Below the pieces are notes generated by a model that was given only the letters and a program-made list of their open reading frames with translations, was not told where the DNA came from and ran no database searches. The position numbers and the translations under genes are program-made. This document shows positions 32,244-43,454 of a stretch of 64,000 nt of DNA, in pieces. Source of the stretch: Excoecaria cochinchinensis (lineage: Eukaryota > Streptophyta > Magnoliopsida > Malpighiales > Euphorbiaceae); assembly GCA_947683425.1 (NCBI GenBank), contig CANTUQ010000055.1, forward strand, positions 9,833,501 to 9,897,500, read 5' to 3'. The first letter of the stretch is position 1. Every line of letters begins with the position of its first letter.

Positions 32244-35200
32244 TGTAACACCCCCATACCCCCGGTAAGGAATATCGGGGCGCTACGCTGACACTTACGT
32301 ATACATGTACATGCATTAGCGGAAGCGATAGCATAAACATATCCATTTAAAAGTAATTAAATACTACACTAGGGCCCAACATGCATTTCATATTCACTAT
32401 ACATATGTACTTCTTTCTCTTTATACATGTTCATATTACACTCTGTTTTCATTTACCTTTACATATACATTTACATGTGATTCTTTAACTTTTATTACAT
32501 AATGATGTTACTCAAAACATCACTAGCTCTGTATCTAATCTATACAAAAGACCTGAATAATACTCCCTAGTGGCCTTGAACTGCAGATGCTCGCTCACTG
32601 TTCCGAACCTGTAAACCTACATGGAAATAAACATCCGTGCTAAGCGATAACGCTTAGTGGGGATGAAAACAATGCAAAGGACTTCTTTACGAAGTCACAA
32701 ATAAATCACACAATTCATGTCACAAAATCAACTAGCTCATGCATATAGCTTTTATACATGTATGGGTTGCATGCTCAATTATCAAGTACTATGAATTCAC
32801 GTGCATATAACATGTATTCATTTACCTTTTTATATACACTACAACTTGTGCATATCACGTATTCAAATGTGCACTATCATGTGTCCATATACATGTAAAC
32901 ACGCTCATGTAATTATACACTTGTATACAAAACTGTCATGTAATTAAACATTACTCTCATGTACTATGGCTTCATTCGAAGCAACACTATAATCATCTCA
33001 AGTTCACTGCACAACATTTAATGAAATAAGCCTGAGTTCCTCTCATGGTGGATACGGGACGCTCTATATAAAAACATTTTCAATAGACCGAAGTCACAAA
33101 ATATTTTCATATATCTCTATTAATGACCATTCTCGGAGGTCGACCCGCTTCACCCAAACGGGGCGGAACGTTGGCAGCTGCACTCTCTAATCCCTTTATA
33201 AGCATGCTTATCTATCCACTATAACGGTAATCAGGCTCAATACCAACTCACACACTACACACAGAAATCAACTCACCAACTAAAAATTCAAGTGCATTTA
33301 TCAAATTCAACAACTAAAAGGCATGTAACATTTAAATTCCATGCATTCACTCTTATATAACGTCATCATATACATGTGTTCAACTCATTACATAAACATA
33401 TAAATCATGCAAAGCAAGATAGAAGAAAACACTCTCTTCAAAACAAATAAAACAGGATGCGAAGAGGTTCACTGCCGCGATCGCGATAAGAAGTCGCGCT
33501 CGCGACAGAAGCCAAGTTCATTGTCGCGCTCGCGACAGAAGATAGATTACAAAAAAGGCTCTATACTCTATACCAAATGCATTATATAACAATTCATATC
33601 ACAGGGCATCACATGGTCAACGCTAACTCTTATGCCGTAGCATTGGTTACATAGATAACTAATCCTATAATCATTGTTTCATCCTAAACATGTAAAGTAT
33701 AAATCACGGAAACATTCCGGGGTAATACGGGTTCATTCTGGGGAGTAAAACATCAACAAAATATACAATTTAGTCAAGGGGAAGGGTCAGGGGTTGACCC
33801 TTGGCAACTAGGAGCTCAAAAAGGAGAAGAAAAAGCCTAAAATACGGTGTTCTGTCGCGAGGTCGCAACATGTGTCGCGCTCGCGACAGAAGCTCCGCTT
33901 TGGTGCCTCACAAGACTGCTTTTTACCCTAAAATTGTATCGTCTAAATGAACCTCTAAACATCTTTTTTTGGAAAAACGTTCTTCTTAGCAATTCTTCTC
34001 TAGGATGTTAGATTTCAAATGGAACAAGTTTCAGGTAGTTTGGACTTCTATAAAAAAAGATATGGTCTAAATAACATATACTGTTCTAGTGAACACGCCA
34101 GAATAGGGTCACCTACGTTTTAATAACTTTTTGGGATACTTAGGGCCAGAATTAGATCAAGAACCCTCTTAGACATTTTTAGACACGACTCGTATCTTTC
34201 ATATGCAATTGGAACCAACACAATTGGAGTCCTATAGGTCTACTTATCACAAATACAATACACAGAGGTCTGATGACAAATAAGCAGAATTTCGCAAAAT
34301 CAAGCTCTATCATCAACACAAACATTCAAATGATCAGGTTACATACTTTAACCATATATACACTTGTCATGAGCACTGTAAGCAATCAAAATGAACATCT
34401 TGAGCTAATTAAAGCTCATCAAGCATCTCTTTATTACAACATGTCTCTATTCAAACATTTTTCATCTAAACACATGCAAAATTAACAAGATCGCACTCGA
34501 TCACTACCTTAGGTCGCTTAACCGATTCTCTCTCTAATCAATTATAAGCTTCTCCTTTCCCTTCACTAGCCTCTTATCCACCGCTTTCTTGCACAACAAA
34601 CCAAGAGATCACTTAATCCATGGATTTCACTTTAAATCAAAAACAGAAAATAAACATAAGAAGAAGACCAATGCTAAAATCAAGCCAATTACCTTCTTCT
34701 TAAGAACCCATCTCAACCCTTGACTTCTCCTCTTCACACCATTCAAGTGACTCTCTTAAGAAGCAAATACAAATGAAGAAAAAAGGCAACCAAAAGATGG
34801 AGAGTGGAAGAGCACGGAAAAACCAAATAAAGCAAAAGAATAAAGAAGAGAGAAGGCCAAAAGTAAGAAAAATAAGATGGGAATAGGTAAGTGGCCGGTC
34901 AACTAAATCCAAACCTTCTCACATAATGCTCACTAAACCAAATAAATGCCAACCATCTCATTTAATCCATCCATATCCCAAGCCAAGCCAAGCCAAGCCA
35001 AGCTAAGCCAAACTAAGCCAAGCCAAGCCAAGTGTCACCCTCTCAAGTTGCCATGTGTCAACACCCTATGATGCCACTTGTCACTCTCCTATGCCGCCAC
35101 TTGTCACTCTTTTACAATGACACTTGTCACTCTTCTATGATACCATGTGTCAACTCCCTACAACTCCAAGTCTCTTAGTTCCACTTATGCACACATCTCG

Positions 35201-35392
35201 CGAGGGGGTTCTGTCGCGCTCGCGACAGAACGGTCACGCCCGCACCAACAAGCTGAAGTTCGAAAACCGTTGGAGGGCTCTGTCGCGCCTGCGATACTTG
35301 TCGCGCTCGCGACAGAACTCTCGCACATAAACTTACCTTTTTTTTTTGAACAAAACTCTGTAATTCTTCCAGAGCCAATTTAGGGTGTGACA
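32244..35392 (-). repeat. TRI LTR 3 (5' LTR)
   Basis: 3149 bp, same ends. Hairpin at 32640-32657, GTCGCG palindromes near 33474-33539, 33852-33889 and 35210-35320. The right end GGGTGTGACA is followed by the duplicated CCTTT and the resumed TK RT. Confidence 0.92.
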
Positions 35393-35872
35393 CCTTTACC
35401 TAGGATTGAGGATTTGTTTGATCAGCTTAGAGGTGCAGGTGTTTTCTCAAAGATTGATCTTCGGTCAGGGTATTATGAGTTGCGAGTTAAGGATGAGGAT
35501 GTGGTTAAGACTGCATTTCGGACTCGGTATGGCCACTATGAGTTCCTTGTTATGCCGTTTGGTTTTACCAATGCTCCAGTGGCATTCATGGATTTGATGA
35601 ACAGAGTATTTAGGCCATACTTAGATCGGTTTGTGGTGGTGTTTATAGATGACATCTTGGTGTATTCCAAGGATGAGAGTGAGCATGAAGAGCATCTCCG
35701 GTTGGTTTTGCAAGTATTGAGAGGGCATCGGTTGTTTGCTAACCTTAGCAAGTGTGATTTTTGGCTTCGAGAAGTGTCATTTCTGGGTCACAATATTTCG
35801 GCTAGAGGTATTCAGGTGGATTCGGCCAAGATTGAGGCGATAGTTGATTGGAAAAAGCCTAGGAATGTTTAG
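35393..35872 (+). pseudogene. pol: TK reverse transcriptase, second part
   Basis: Resumes the RT after TRI in the same frame: PLPRIEDLFDQLRGAGVFSK, YHYEFLVMPFG-like YGHYEFLVMPFGFTNAP, and the catalytic box VVVFIDDILVYS. Then FLGHNISARGI and the start of the connection (WKKPRNV). An in-frame stop (TAG, 35870-35872) separates it from RNase H. The polymerase copies element RNA into DNA inside gag particles. Confidence 0.92.
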
Positions 35873-35875
35873 AAA

Positions 35876-37141
35876 GTGAGGAGTTTTCTTAGTTTGGCGG
35901 GTTACTACCGTCGGTTTGTTAAGGGTTTTTTAGTGATTGCCGCTCCGATGACTAGATTGTTGATGAAAGGGGTCAGATTTGAGTTGTCAGATCAATGCCA
36001 GGCTTGTTTTGAGCAGTTGAAGAAGTTGTTAGTTGAGGCTCCTATACTTACTCAACCCATCTCGGGTAAAGAGTTTGTCATGTATGGTGATGCATCGGGT
36101 GTCGGTCTTGGGTGTGTGCTGATGCAGGAAGGTAAGGTTGTGGTTTATGTTTCTCGGCAGTTGAAGCCACATGAGAGGAATTATCCGACACATGACCTAG
36201 AGTTAGCGGCTATTATCTTTGCTTTGAAGATATGGCGTCATTATCTGTATGGGGAGAAGTGTAAGATCTTCACAGATCACAAGAGCTTAAAGTACTTCCT
36301 CACACAGAAGGAGTTGAATATGAGACAGTGCCGTTGGCTTGAATTGTTTAAGGACTACAACTGCATTGTGGATTACCATTCGGGTAAAGCAAATGTAGTC
36401 GCAGATACTTTGAGTCGAAAGTCAGTTTCAGCCCTATTTCTGAGACAGTTTAGATGGAGATTTGGCTCAGATGGAGCTTTGATTGCTCAGTTGCGTGTGA
36501 AGCCTACCTTGAGACAGAGGATTGTGGATGCTCAGAGGGATGATGAGAGGCTACAGCGGATTGTGCAAGAGGTCAGATCGGGTAAGCAATCAGATTTCTT
36601 AGTTCGGGATGGAGTGTTGATGTATGAAAACCGCTTGTGTGTACCTGAGAATGAGGAGTTGAGGAGACAACTGTTGAGTGAGGCGCATAGTACGGTTTTT
36701 ACTATGCATCCTGGCAGTGAGAAGATGTACCGGGACATGAAGCAGTTTTATTGGTGGTCTGGTATGAAGAGGGATATTGTGGATTTTGTATCCAAGTGCT
36801 TGACATGTCAGCAGGTAAAGGCTGAGAATCAAGTTCCTTCGGGATTGCTCACGCCTTTGTCCGTTCCCGAGTGGAAATGGGATGACATTGCCATGGATTT
36901 CGTGTCTGGTTTGCCGTTGACACAGAGGAAGCATGATTCTGTATGGGTGATTTTGGATACGCTTACGAAGTCAGCTCACTTCTTGCCTATGAGAGTGGAT
37001 TATCCGATGGGCAGGTTGGCCAGCATTTATGTGGATGAGATAGTTCGGTTGCATGGAGTGCCGTTGTCCATAGTATCCGATCGGGACCTGAGGTTTACTT
37101 CCAAGTTTTGGAAAGAGTTGCAGAGAGCTCTACTAAGTTGA
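35876..37141 (+). pseudogene. pol: TK RNase H and integrase N-terminal and core part
   Basis: Continues in frame after the stop: VRSFLSLAGYYRRFVKGF, then RNase H with YGDASGVGLG, LELAAI, FTDHKSLKYF and NVVADTLSRKS, all catalytic acids in place. The integrase HHCC zinc finger follows (HSTVFTMHPGSEKM... KCLTCQQVK), then core motifs WDDIAMDFVSGLP and VSDRDLRFTSKFW with the first two catalytic Asp. A frameshift near 37125-37140 ends this frame shortly before the third catalytic residue. Confidence 0.9.
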
Positions 37142-38004
37142 ACTTCAGTACCGCATTTTATCCTCAGACAGATGGGCAGTCAGAGCGGGTCTATCAGATT
37201 CTGGAGGATATATTGAGGGCTTGTGTTCTGGATTTTTCGGGTAGTTGGGACAGATATGTGTCGCTTATGGAGTTTGCCTACAATAATAGCTATCAGTCGA
37301 GCATCGGTATAGCATCGTATGAGGCTTTATATGGTCAGCAGTGCAGGACCCCGGTTTGTTGGATCGAGCTATCTGAGTGTTAAGTCATTGGGCCAGAGTT
37401 GGTTAGAGATACAGAGGAAAAGATCAGAGTTATGCAGCGGAATTTGAAGGCGGCTAAGGATCGACAAAGGTAATACGCCAATCTGAAGAGGAAAGATGTG
37501 CAGTTTGAAGTCGGGGACAAGGTTTTCCTTAAAGTTTTGCCTTGGAGAAAGGTGCTTCAGTTTGGAAAGAAGGGTAAGCTTAGTCCTCGCTTTATTGGTC
37601 CGTATGAGGTTGTGGCCAGAGTTGGTCCGGTAGCCTATAGATTGGCTTTACCGATGGAGTTGGAGAGGTTGCATGATGTGTTCCATGTTTCGATGCTTCG
37701 TCAGTACCGATCAGATCCTTCACATGTGTTATCGGTTCAAGAGGTGCAAGTACAACCTGATTTTTCATATGATGAGGAACCGAGAGCCATCTTAGCCCGA
37801 GAGGTGAGACAGTTGAGGAGTAAGCAGATTCCGTTGGTGAAGGTATTATGGAATCACCATGGAGTCGAAGAAGCGACATGGGAACCGGAAGAGTCGATGA
37901 GAGCTCAGTATCCGCAGTTGTTCAGTTCAGGTGAGAATTTCGAGGACGAAATTCTTGTTAGTAGGGGAGAGTTGTCACACCCCGTTCGCCCCCTAGTAGA
38001 ATGA
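37108..38004 (+). pseudogene. pol: TK integrase end and chromodomain
   Basis: In the shifted frame: FSTAFYPQTDGQSERVYQIL with the catalytic Glu region, FAYNNSYQSSIGIASYEALY, stops at 37381-37383 and 37471-37473, then the GPY/F module (SPRFIGPYEVVARVGPVAYR) and a chromodomain at about 37762-37920 (YDEEPRAILAREVRQLR, VKVLWNHHGVEEATWEPEE, QYPQLF). Chromodomains of this type direct integration toward marked chromatin. The frame runs through the 3' hairpin into the LTR and ends at 38004. Confidence 0.9.
37936..37972 (+). promoter_or_regulatory. TK AGGA-loop hairpin and polypurine tract
   Basis: AATTTCGAGGACGAAATT (37936-37953) is a 7-bp stem with loop AGGA, read here as NFEDEI in the pol frame. 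It is followed by GTAGGGGAGAG, the purine tract next to the 3' LTR. Confidence 0.8.
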
Positions 38005-40663
38005 GGCATATGTGTGTGCATTTGTGTGTATGTGTTTGGTATGTCATAAGGGTATTTTGGTAAAAATGCATGTTTTGTGGGTCTTGTTCATGTGTAGGTG
38101 TACATATAGAAATAAGATATACATTAGTAGAGTTGTGATAGTGTGTGCATGTGCATACCATAATAAGATATGCATTAGTTGGGCTTATGTTGTGTGTGAG
38201 TGTTCATACCTTGGTAGGGTGTTTTAAGTTAGGAATGCATGGTGTGTGTGTGTTCATTGCCTTGTTGGGTGTGAGTGGTTAAGTTCCACCACTAGGAAGT
38301 GGACACATAGTTAGGGCAAAGAAAAGAGAAAGAAAAAGGAAGAAAAGGGGGAAAAATTCAGATTGTATTCTCTCTTTTCATGTTTTTCCCCTTCCCTTAT
38401 CTCCTTCTTCATTTTCTTTTCTTCAAAGAGCCTAAGTGTGGATTCAAATCTTAGTAGGTGGAAATTAATCATCCTTTGCATCCAATTTGGTAAGTGTGTG
38501 TTTAATCTTGCATTGGTTTTCTTTCTTCCATCTTTTTTCTTCTATTCATATTTTCTGGATTAGTTTTAACCTAGGGTTGTTCTTTGTGTGTGTTCTTGCT
38601 GGAAATGTGTTTAGCTGAGCCTCCTCACAATGCCAAAGGCAAGGATATTGTAGGGTCTAGTGGGACTAAGCATTAGGAGCTAAGGATTTTAGGTTTGGGA
38701 AAATTCTCTGTGTATTGGTTATTTGCATGTGGGTGTTGGTGCATGTATATGTATGTTTGTTGGAAATGTTTGATGTGTAATTGGTTTATTCCATGTGGAT
38801 TTGAAATTAATGCTAAGCTCTGATGTATAGAAAGTGAAAGTCAAACTAATGTAAGGTGGTTGAATTCTCGCTGCAAATTCTTGAATTTTGTGATTTTAAA
38901 GTTTTAGTTGTGTAAATTGTTGAATTGTTGAATTAATGGTTGATATATGTCGGTTGTGGTTGGATGGCCAGGTTGAGGTAAGTTTTGATGTCATTTGAAT
39001 TGTTAAAATATGAGTTTTTGGTTGTGTGCAAAGTTTGGGATTGAATTGGGAGCAAAGTCTGCGATTTCTGGAATTTCCAGAAGTCACACGGCGGTAAGGC
39101 CTTAGCTCACCGCCGTGTGGAACGAGGAAGTTCTTCAGAAATTGCAAGGCCGTGGTTTTACACGGCGCTAAGGGAAGGACCATACTACCGTGTAAAACAC
39201 TACTGCCCAGATACATTTTTGAGCTGTGAGTTTCACACGGCGGTAAGGGTTCCCCCTTGCAGTCGTGTGAAACGCCTCTGTTTAGAGCTGTGTAAGCCAT
39301 CTTGCATGGCGGTAAGGAACGTTCCATACCACCGTGTAAAATGCCTCTATTCAGCTGTGTTGGACATGTTACACAGTGGTATGGACTAAGCCATTCCCCC
39401 GTGTAAACTGTCTTACATGGCAGTAAGGATTGACCATACCGCCGTGTTAAATGCTTCTGTCCTCCTTATATGCAAATTTTCGACTTCCTTCCTTTTCACT
39501 CCTTTTCCACTTTTGTTTGGTTTCAATTATTAATTAGTGTTATTTTATTTATCTAACATCATTTAATTGTGTGTTTTGTTATGCTAAAATAGTATGTGTT
39601 ATATGTAATAGTAAAGTGAGTTATGCTCAAGTATGAACTCTATATGTGATGAATATTGGAATGTAAATTGTGTTATGCATGACCTGCTAGAGTCTAGTAA
39701 GTGGATAGTTAGTCATGCCTAATAGAGTCTTTTAGCTACAGCCTCAGTTCAGTTCGGACCCCGATCAGGTCCCCGTTTGGTTCCTCATGAAACCCTCAGT
39801 ATCGGATCTTGTTTAAGGTCCCCTCAGTAAAATGTTTTGAAAGTGATAAAGTAAAAATGTTTTTTGATTCGTACCTGTAAGGTCCTGTCAGTTATCGATT
39901 CGTACCCGTAAGGTACTGTCTGTATACTCGTTATCCACTATTATGAGCCAGCAAGTGTTATGTGTTCTGTCTACTATGTATTACTCTGATATGATTATGC
40001 GAATGTGATATTCAAATGAGTTTAATAATGAGATGTATATTCAGTTAATATGATTATGGACATGAGTACGTGATGCGGAATGTACGGCTTTAATATGTAA
40101 GCATGTTCATATATTTTCATATATGATGTTATGTTATGGATATTTGCATTTGCCATTATGAATGTGTTATGCCTTGACAACCATTGTGAGTGGCCGTCCA
40201 TATCATATGTGTGTTTCCCCACTAAGCATTTATCGCTTAGCACGGTGTTCTTACCCGTGCAAGTGCGGAGGATATTTTTGCTTTGGGAGAGTCGCCGCCA
40301 GTCAAGCCAACATAGGAGGGTTAGTGTTAGGGCTTTAGTCTTTTGTAGTAGGATGATTCTTTTTGTAATAGAACTCTCTTATATCTTTATAACTTCCGCA
40401 TATGCATTAATCTTTTGGGATATGTAGTCTTTTGTATTTTCAGCAGGTTTATCAGAACAGTAATGTAATGGATATTGTTATATTAATGCATGATCAGTTG
40501 TTCCCTATTTTGTTTGCAAAGTTTTTAATTACCCTGTGTTTATATATGTATGCTTTAGATGATTGTATGATTTGTACTGTACTTGTGTGGTGGCACCTTG
40601 ACTCATACGACATCTCACTCCTTATCGGATGGCATCACCTATGTATGGGTAGGGGGTGTTACA
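37973..40663 (+). repeat. TK 3' LTR
   Basis: 2691 bp, TGTCACACCCCG to GGGTGTTACA, followed by CATGA. It has GAG/GTAAGT at 38976, the palindrome array at 39085-39449, and the hairpin at 40222-40240 (one stem change). The first 1.0 kb is absent from the 5' LTR. Confidence 0.92.
39085..39449. repeat. ACGGCGGTA palindrome array in TK 3' LTR
   Basis: Counterpart of 21111-21473. It begins CACACGGCGGTAAGG...CACCGCCGTGTGG and includes five units with partial decay of the arms. Confidence 0.85.
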
Positions 40664-40760
40664 CATGAACTATCAAATACTGCTATTGTGTGCCATGGAA
40701 CATTGAATAGTTGGCATATTATTGAACTAGTGTATGAGTGCTTATTGTTTGATTGTAACA
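40664..40760 (+). repeat. SX LTR fragment, left part
   Basis: AT-rich host sequence between TK and NX. It rejoins 44595-45068 once NX is removed, as shown by the TAACA duplication (40756-40760 and 44590-44594). It also holds the right CATGA duplication of TK. Confidence 0.65.
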
Positions 40761-41895
40761 TGATGCGGAACCCTAGCCTATATGCAAACTAGAATGCCAA
40801 CATACCATGACTATTGATCATAAACAAGTGAATAAATCCCCAATCTATAGAACCCCCAAACAAGATTGAATGGAAATGCTTAAAATGGATTGATTTAGAA
40901 AGTAAGAAGAATAAGAATCAAGCATACATTAATCATGCAAATTACCTAACTCTAATTCTTCATACAATAGCAAGAATCAATAGAAATTAACTCTCACAAA
41001 TTCAGTCAATGAAAATTCATTAATCATAAGATATGCAAAATGTAAAGTACAAATGAAGAAGTTCATCCCTTTATATAGGCTAGGCAGCCACCCCTCCCTA
41101 GAGGAGTTATAATCAAACACTAACTATAAGAGATAATTAATAAAATAAATAACAAAGATAATTCCTAACCTTTATCTACATGTATTTGGCCATAATATGG
41201 ACTAAGTACATGAATAAATAAAGATAAATACAATCTAAAAATAATCCTAAAAGCTAGTGATTATCCTAAGGAAAATGAATGTAGACTCAATTTTGGCTAT
41301 AAGTGGAATTTGGCTAACTCACTCAAGATAAATTCATCCTATTATTTCTCCATCAAACTCTATTCAATAATATCCCAAAATAATAAGTATTTATCAAGGA
41401 AAACCCATTCCTAAAATTTAGGACCCCAAGTTCACCAATGTAGGCATAAAGCTAAATTTGACTCAAACCCATCCAAATTCAGCTCTTCCTTTAAAATCCG
41501 GCCCCCTCATGTTTTCTAAGCCTCAATTAGTTATTGGGGCCCAACTCTTTAGAAGAGATAAGCCAAACTTTAGCCTACCCACTTAAACTACCCAAAATAC
41601 TCAAATAAGCCCAAAAATAAAACAAACCTAATTAAATAAGCCCAAAACGTTTTCTAAGGTACTAGACTGCCCAAATACATTTAATTTTATGTCATTACAA
41701 GAATAGAAGCTAAACAAAATAGCTTGAAAGCCCAATACACCATTTGGCCTCAACTTATCTTCATAGCCCAATTTAGCTTCTTTCCCCTCTTGAACTTGCA
41801 TCTTCTCTATATAAGGTCTCATAAATACTTGTAGGACTTCTTTAAGTTTCTTTGACCTTGATTTTATGCCATTATGCTTGGCTGTGCTCATATCA
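40761..41895 (-). repeat. NX 3' LTR
   Basis: Plus-strand TGATGCGGAACCC to GCTCATATCA. TATA box on the minus strand at 41077-41070 (CTATATAAAGGG), leaving about 310 bases of R-U5. The ORF from the internal region runs 268 bases into this LTR. Confidence 0.9.
41070..41077 (-). promoter_or_regulatory. TATA box in NX 3' LTR
   Basis: TATATAAA on the minus strand, in the right place for a U3 promoter. The same box is at 43764-43771 in the 5' LTR, where it would drive the element. Confidence 0.65.
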
Positions 41896-42617
41896 TCCCC
41901 TCCCTCTTTAGAAAAGATTCGTCCTCGAATCTTCGTCTTGTTCAAGTTGGGAATGGAAAATTGTGGAATAAATTTATCTTCATAGATGATCTTGTGAACA
42001 GGTAGAAATAAAATGAATGCTTCTTCAGAAAAGAACTCATGTTCCTGCAAGTCAACAAAAACACTAGACAAAACATGGTTAGTTCTTAATACAATCTTTT
42101 TGCTCTGATCATTATTCTCTTTATTTTTCACGTGCAATTCAGCCTCCTCAATTAATAAAGGAGCAATCATAAAATGCTGATCTTCTAACTCAATTACACA
42201 AACATCTTCCTTTTCACCTAAACAAGTGATAACATCTTCGTTTTCAATTGTCTCTTCATCATTGACCACCTCATCTTCACATAAATCTATAGCATCTCTT
42301 TCAACTTCACAAATAATTTCTGCTACTACAAATTCCTCTTTCTTTCTTTTCTCTTGTCCCATATACGTACTTAGTAGTGTAGAAAGTTGTTTAAAATGCA
42401 ATTCCATATCTTTAGAATCTTCATTTTTACTATGAGTGTTAATTGATCTACGTCGGTTTTGAATTCTAGTAGACTTATCAATTATCTCCTCCACCCGATC
42501 CATCCTAGAATTCAACTTCTTAACCTCACTCAGGAATGTTTTATACATTGTTTTCACATCAGGCACACTTCCATCCTCCTCCTCATGCATTGTCTCTATT
42601 CTTCCCCTTCTTGACAT
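41628..42617 (-). CDS. NX internal ORF, Glu/Lys-rich protein of unknown role
   Basis: 329 codons, intact, ATG 42617 to 41628. The N-terminus is charged with a likely coiled coil (residues 20-60, LSEVKKLNSRMDRVEEIIDK). The middle is acidic (CEVERDAIDLCEDEVVNDEE). Residues 200-240 read FILFLPVHKIIYEDKFIPQF, then KIRGRIFSKEGGDDM. The last 90 codons lie in the LTR and recur as a frame in the other LTR (44379-44600). No zinc knuckle or gag core is evident. I do not know the function; it may help RNA packaging or be a gag substitute. Confidence 0.6.
   Translation of the reverse strand: MSRRGRIETMHEEEDGSVPDVKTMYKTFLSEVKKLNSRMDRVEEIIDKSTRIQNRRRSINTHSKNEDSKDMELHFKQLSTLLSTYMGQEKRKKEEFVVAEIICEVERDAIDLCEDEVVNDEETIENEDVITCLGEKEDVCVIELEDQHFMIAPLLIEEAELHVKNKENNDQSKKIVLRTNHVLSSVFVDLQEHEFFSEEAFILFLPVHKIIYEDKFIPQFSIPNLNKTKIRGRIFSKEGGDDMSTAKHNGIKSRSKKLKEVLQVFMRPYIEKMQVQEGKEAKLGYEDKLRPNGVLGFQAILFSFYSCNDIKLNVFGQSSTLENVLGLFN
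41896..41933 (-). promoter_or_regulatory. NX polypurine tract and AGGA-loop hairpin
   Basis: Minus strand: AAGATTCGAGGACGAATCTT (41933-41914), an 8-bp stem with loop AGGA, then AAAGAGGGAGGGGA against the LTR. The stem sequence differs from that of TK and TG2 but pairing and loop are kept. Confidence 0.8.
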
Positions 42618-43440
42618 GATTTATAAGATGCAAATAAATATTAGAAGGAAAAAGAAACCTCACAATTCACTCCCTCACATGTTTGTCTCGCAACTCATGA
42701 CTTAATTTCTCGCAATTGTACTTCAGAAAAAAACTCAAACAAATGTGCACAATTAAGTAGTTTGATTTGGAAACAATGAATACTTAATAAGAACAACAAC
42801 GAGTACTAATTCTAGAGACAAATTGACAAAAATTGAACAAACTTGGAAATAGCACACAAGAGATAAATTTCATGTGCTTTAGTATATAAAGATGTTTAAC
42901 AATGTGCAATATGTTAAACTAGCATAGTTGGAACCAAAAATAGTTTAGACACACAAATTAATAACTTAGAATGAAAAGAATAGACAAGACGGATGCAGTT
43001 AAATGCGATGTTTAACCAAACCTAATGATTAGTTTAAACAGATTTTATATAGACTTAACAAAAAGAAAATCAAAGAAAGCATGCAATAATATCACCCAAA
43101 ATAAAAAAAAAAACAACGAGTGCTTAACTTGATCTTTGAAGAAATCAAACCAATTATGGAAGTACTAGCTTAATTGATCAAATTTGAACTTAACAAGATA
43201 ATAGGACCCGAAGTGAACACAAGATAATTTCTAATTTTTTTTATATGTATATAAATTTTCTTTTTTTTTTCAAATGTAAATCACACAACTAATGATCAAA
43301 TACTTGAGATAGGTAAATTTAACACAATTGAGCAAGAACCAAATAAGGAACTAGATGCAAAGTCCTATTCGGCCAAAATAAAGAAAGAATTTCAAGAAGA
43401 CAAAATTAAAGGATAGTTAAGAATTTATCACTTAGCCTAA
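42618..43440 (-). other. NX 5' leader
   Basis: AT-rich non-coding region between primer site and ORF, with poly-A and poly-T runs (43106-43118, 43258-43270). Nothing else is recognised. Confidence 0.6.
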
Positions 43441-43452
43441 GCTCTGATACCA
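43441..43452 (-). other. NX primer binding site (initiator tRNA-Met type)
   Basis: Minus-strand TGGTATCAGAGC, two bases from the 5' LTR. Confidence 0.85.
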
Positions 43453-43454
43453 AT

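Larger units (their letters stand above)
24834..35392 (-). mobile_element. TRI: three-LTR, two-internal-domain non-autonomous element
   Basis: LTR (24834-27979), internal (27980-28529), LTR (28530-31693), internal (31694-32243), LTR (32244-35392), all in the same orientation. The duplication CCTTT occurs once on each outer side (24829-24833 and 35393-35397), so the block entered as one insertion or grew later by recombination between LTRs. Minus-strand primer sites and purine tracts border each internal domain. The internal domains carry only an 18-codon gag start. It interrupts the TK RT gene at the codon for Pro in KYPLP. Confidence 0.92.
20999..40663 (+). mobile_element. TK: Tekay/Del-type chromovirus, 5' truncated and interrupted
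   Basis: Order: partial 5' LTR, initiator-Met primer site, gag, protease, RT, RNase H, integrase with C-terminal chromodomain, polypurine tract, 3' LTR. Without the TRI insertion (24834-35392) the element is about 9.1 kb. The chromodomain together with the domain order assigns it to chromoviruses; the sequence style (LLQGSAYEWW, VADTLSRKS, LRQYRSDPSHV) suits the Tekay clade. The right LTR is followed by CATGA (40664-40668), but no left duplication exists because the first 1.0 kb of the 5' LTR is missing. It is inserted in the SX LTR. Confidence 0.88.

Noticed and set aside
22810..38004. Endogenous pararetrovirus (caulimovirid) as the source of RT
   Set aside because: An integrase, chromodomain, LTRs, purine tract and target-site duplications are present, and no movement or coat protein is seen. 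This is a Ty3/gypsy element.
38896..39327. Minus-strand 143-codon ORF in the TK 3' LTR
   Set aside because: It is created by the palindrome array and is antisense to the element. The 5' LTR copy has only a shorter, altered frame (20973-21242).
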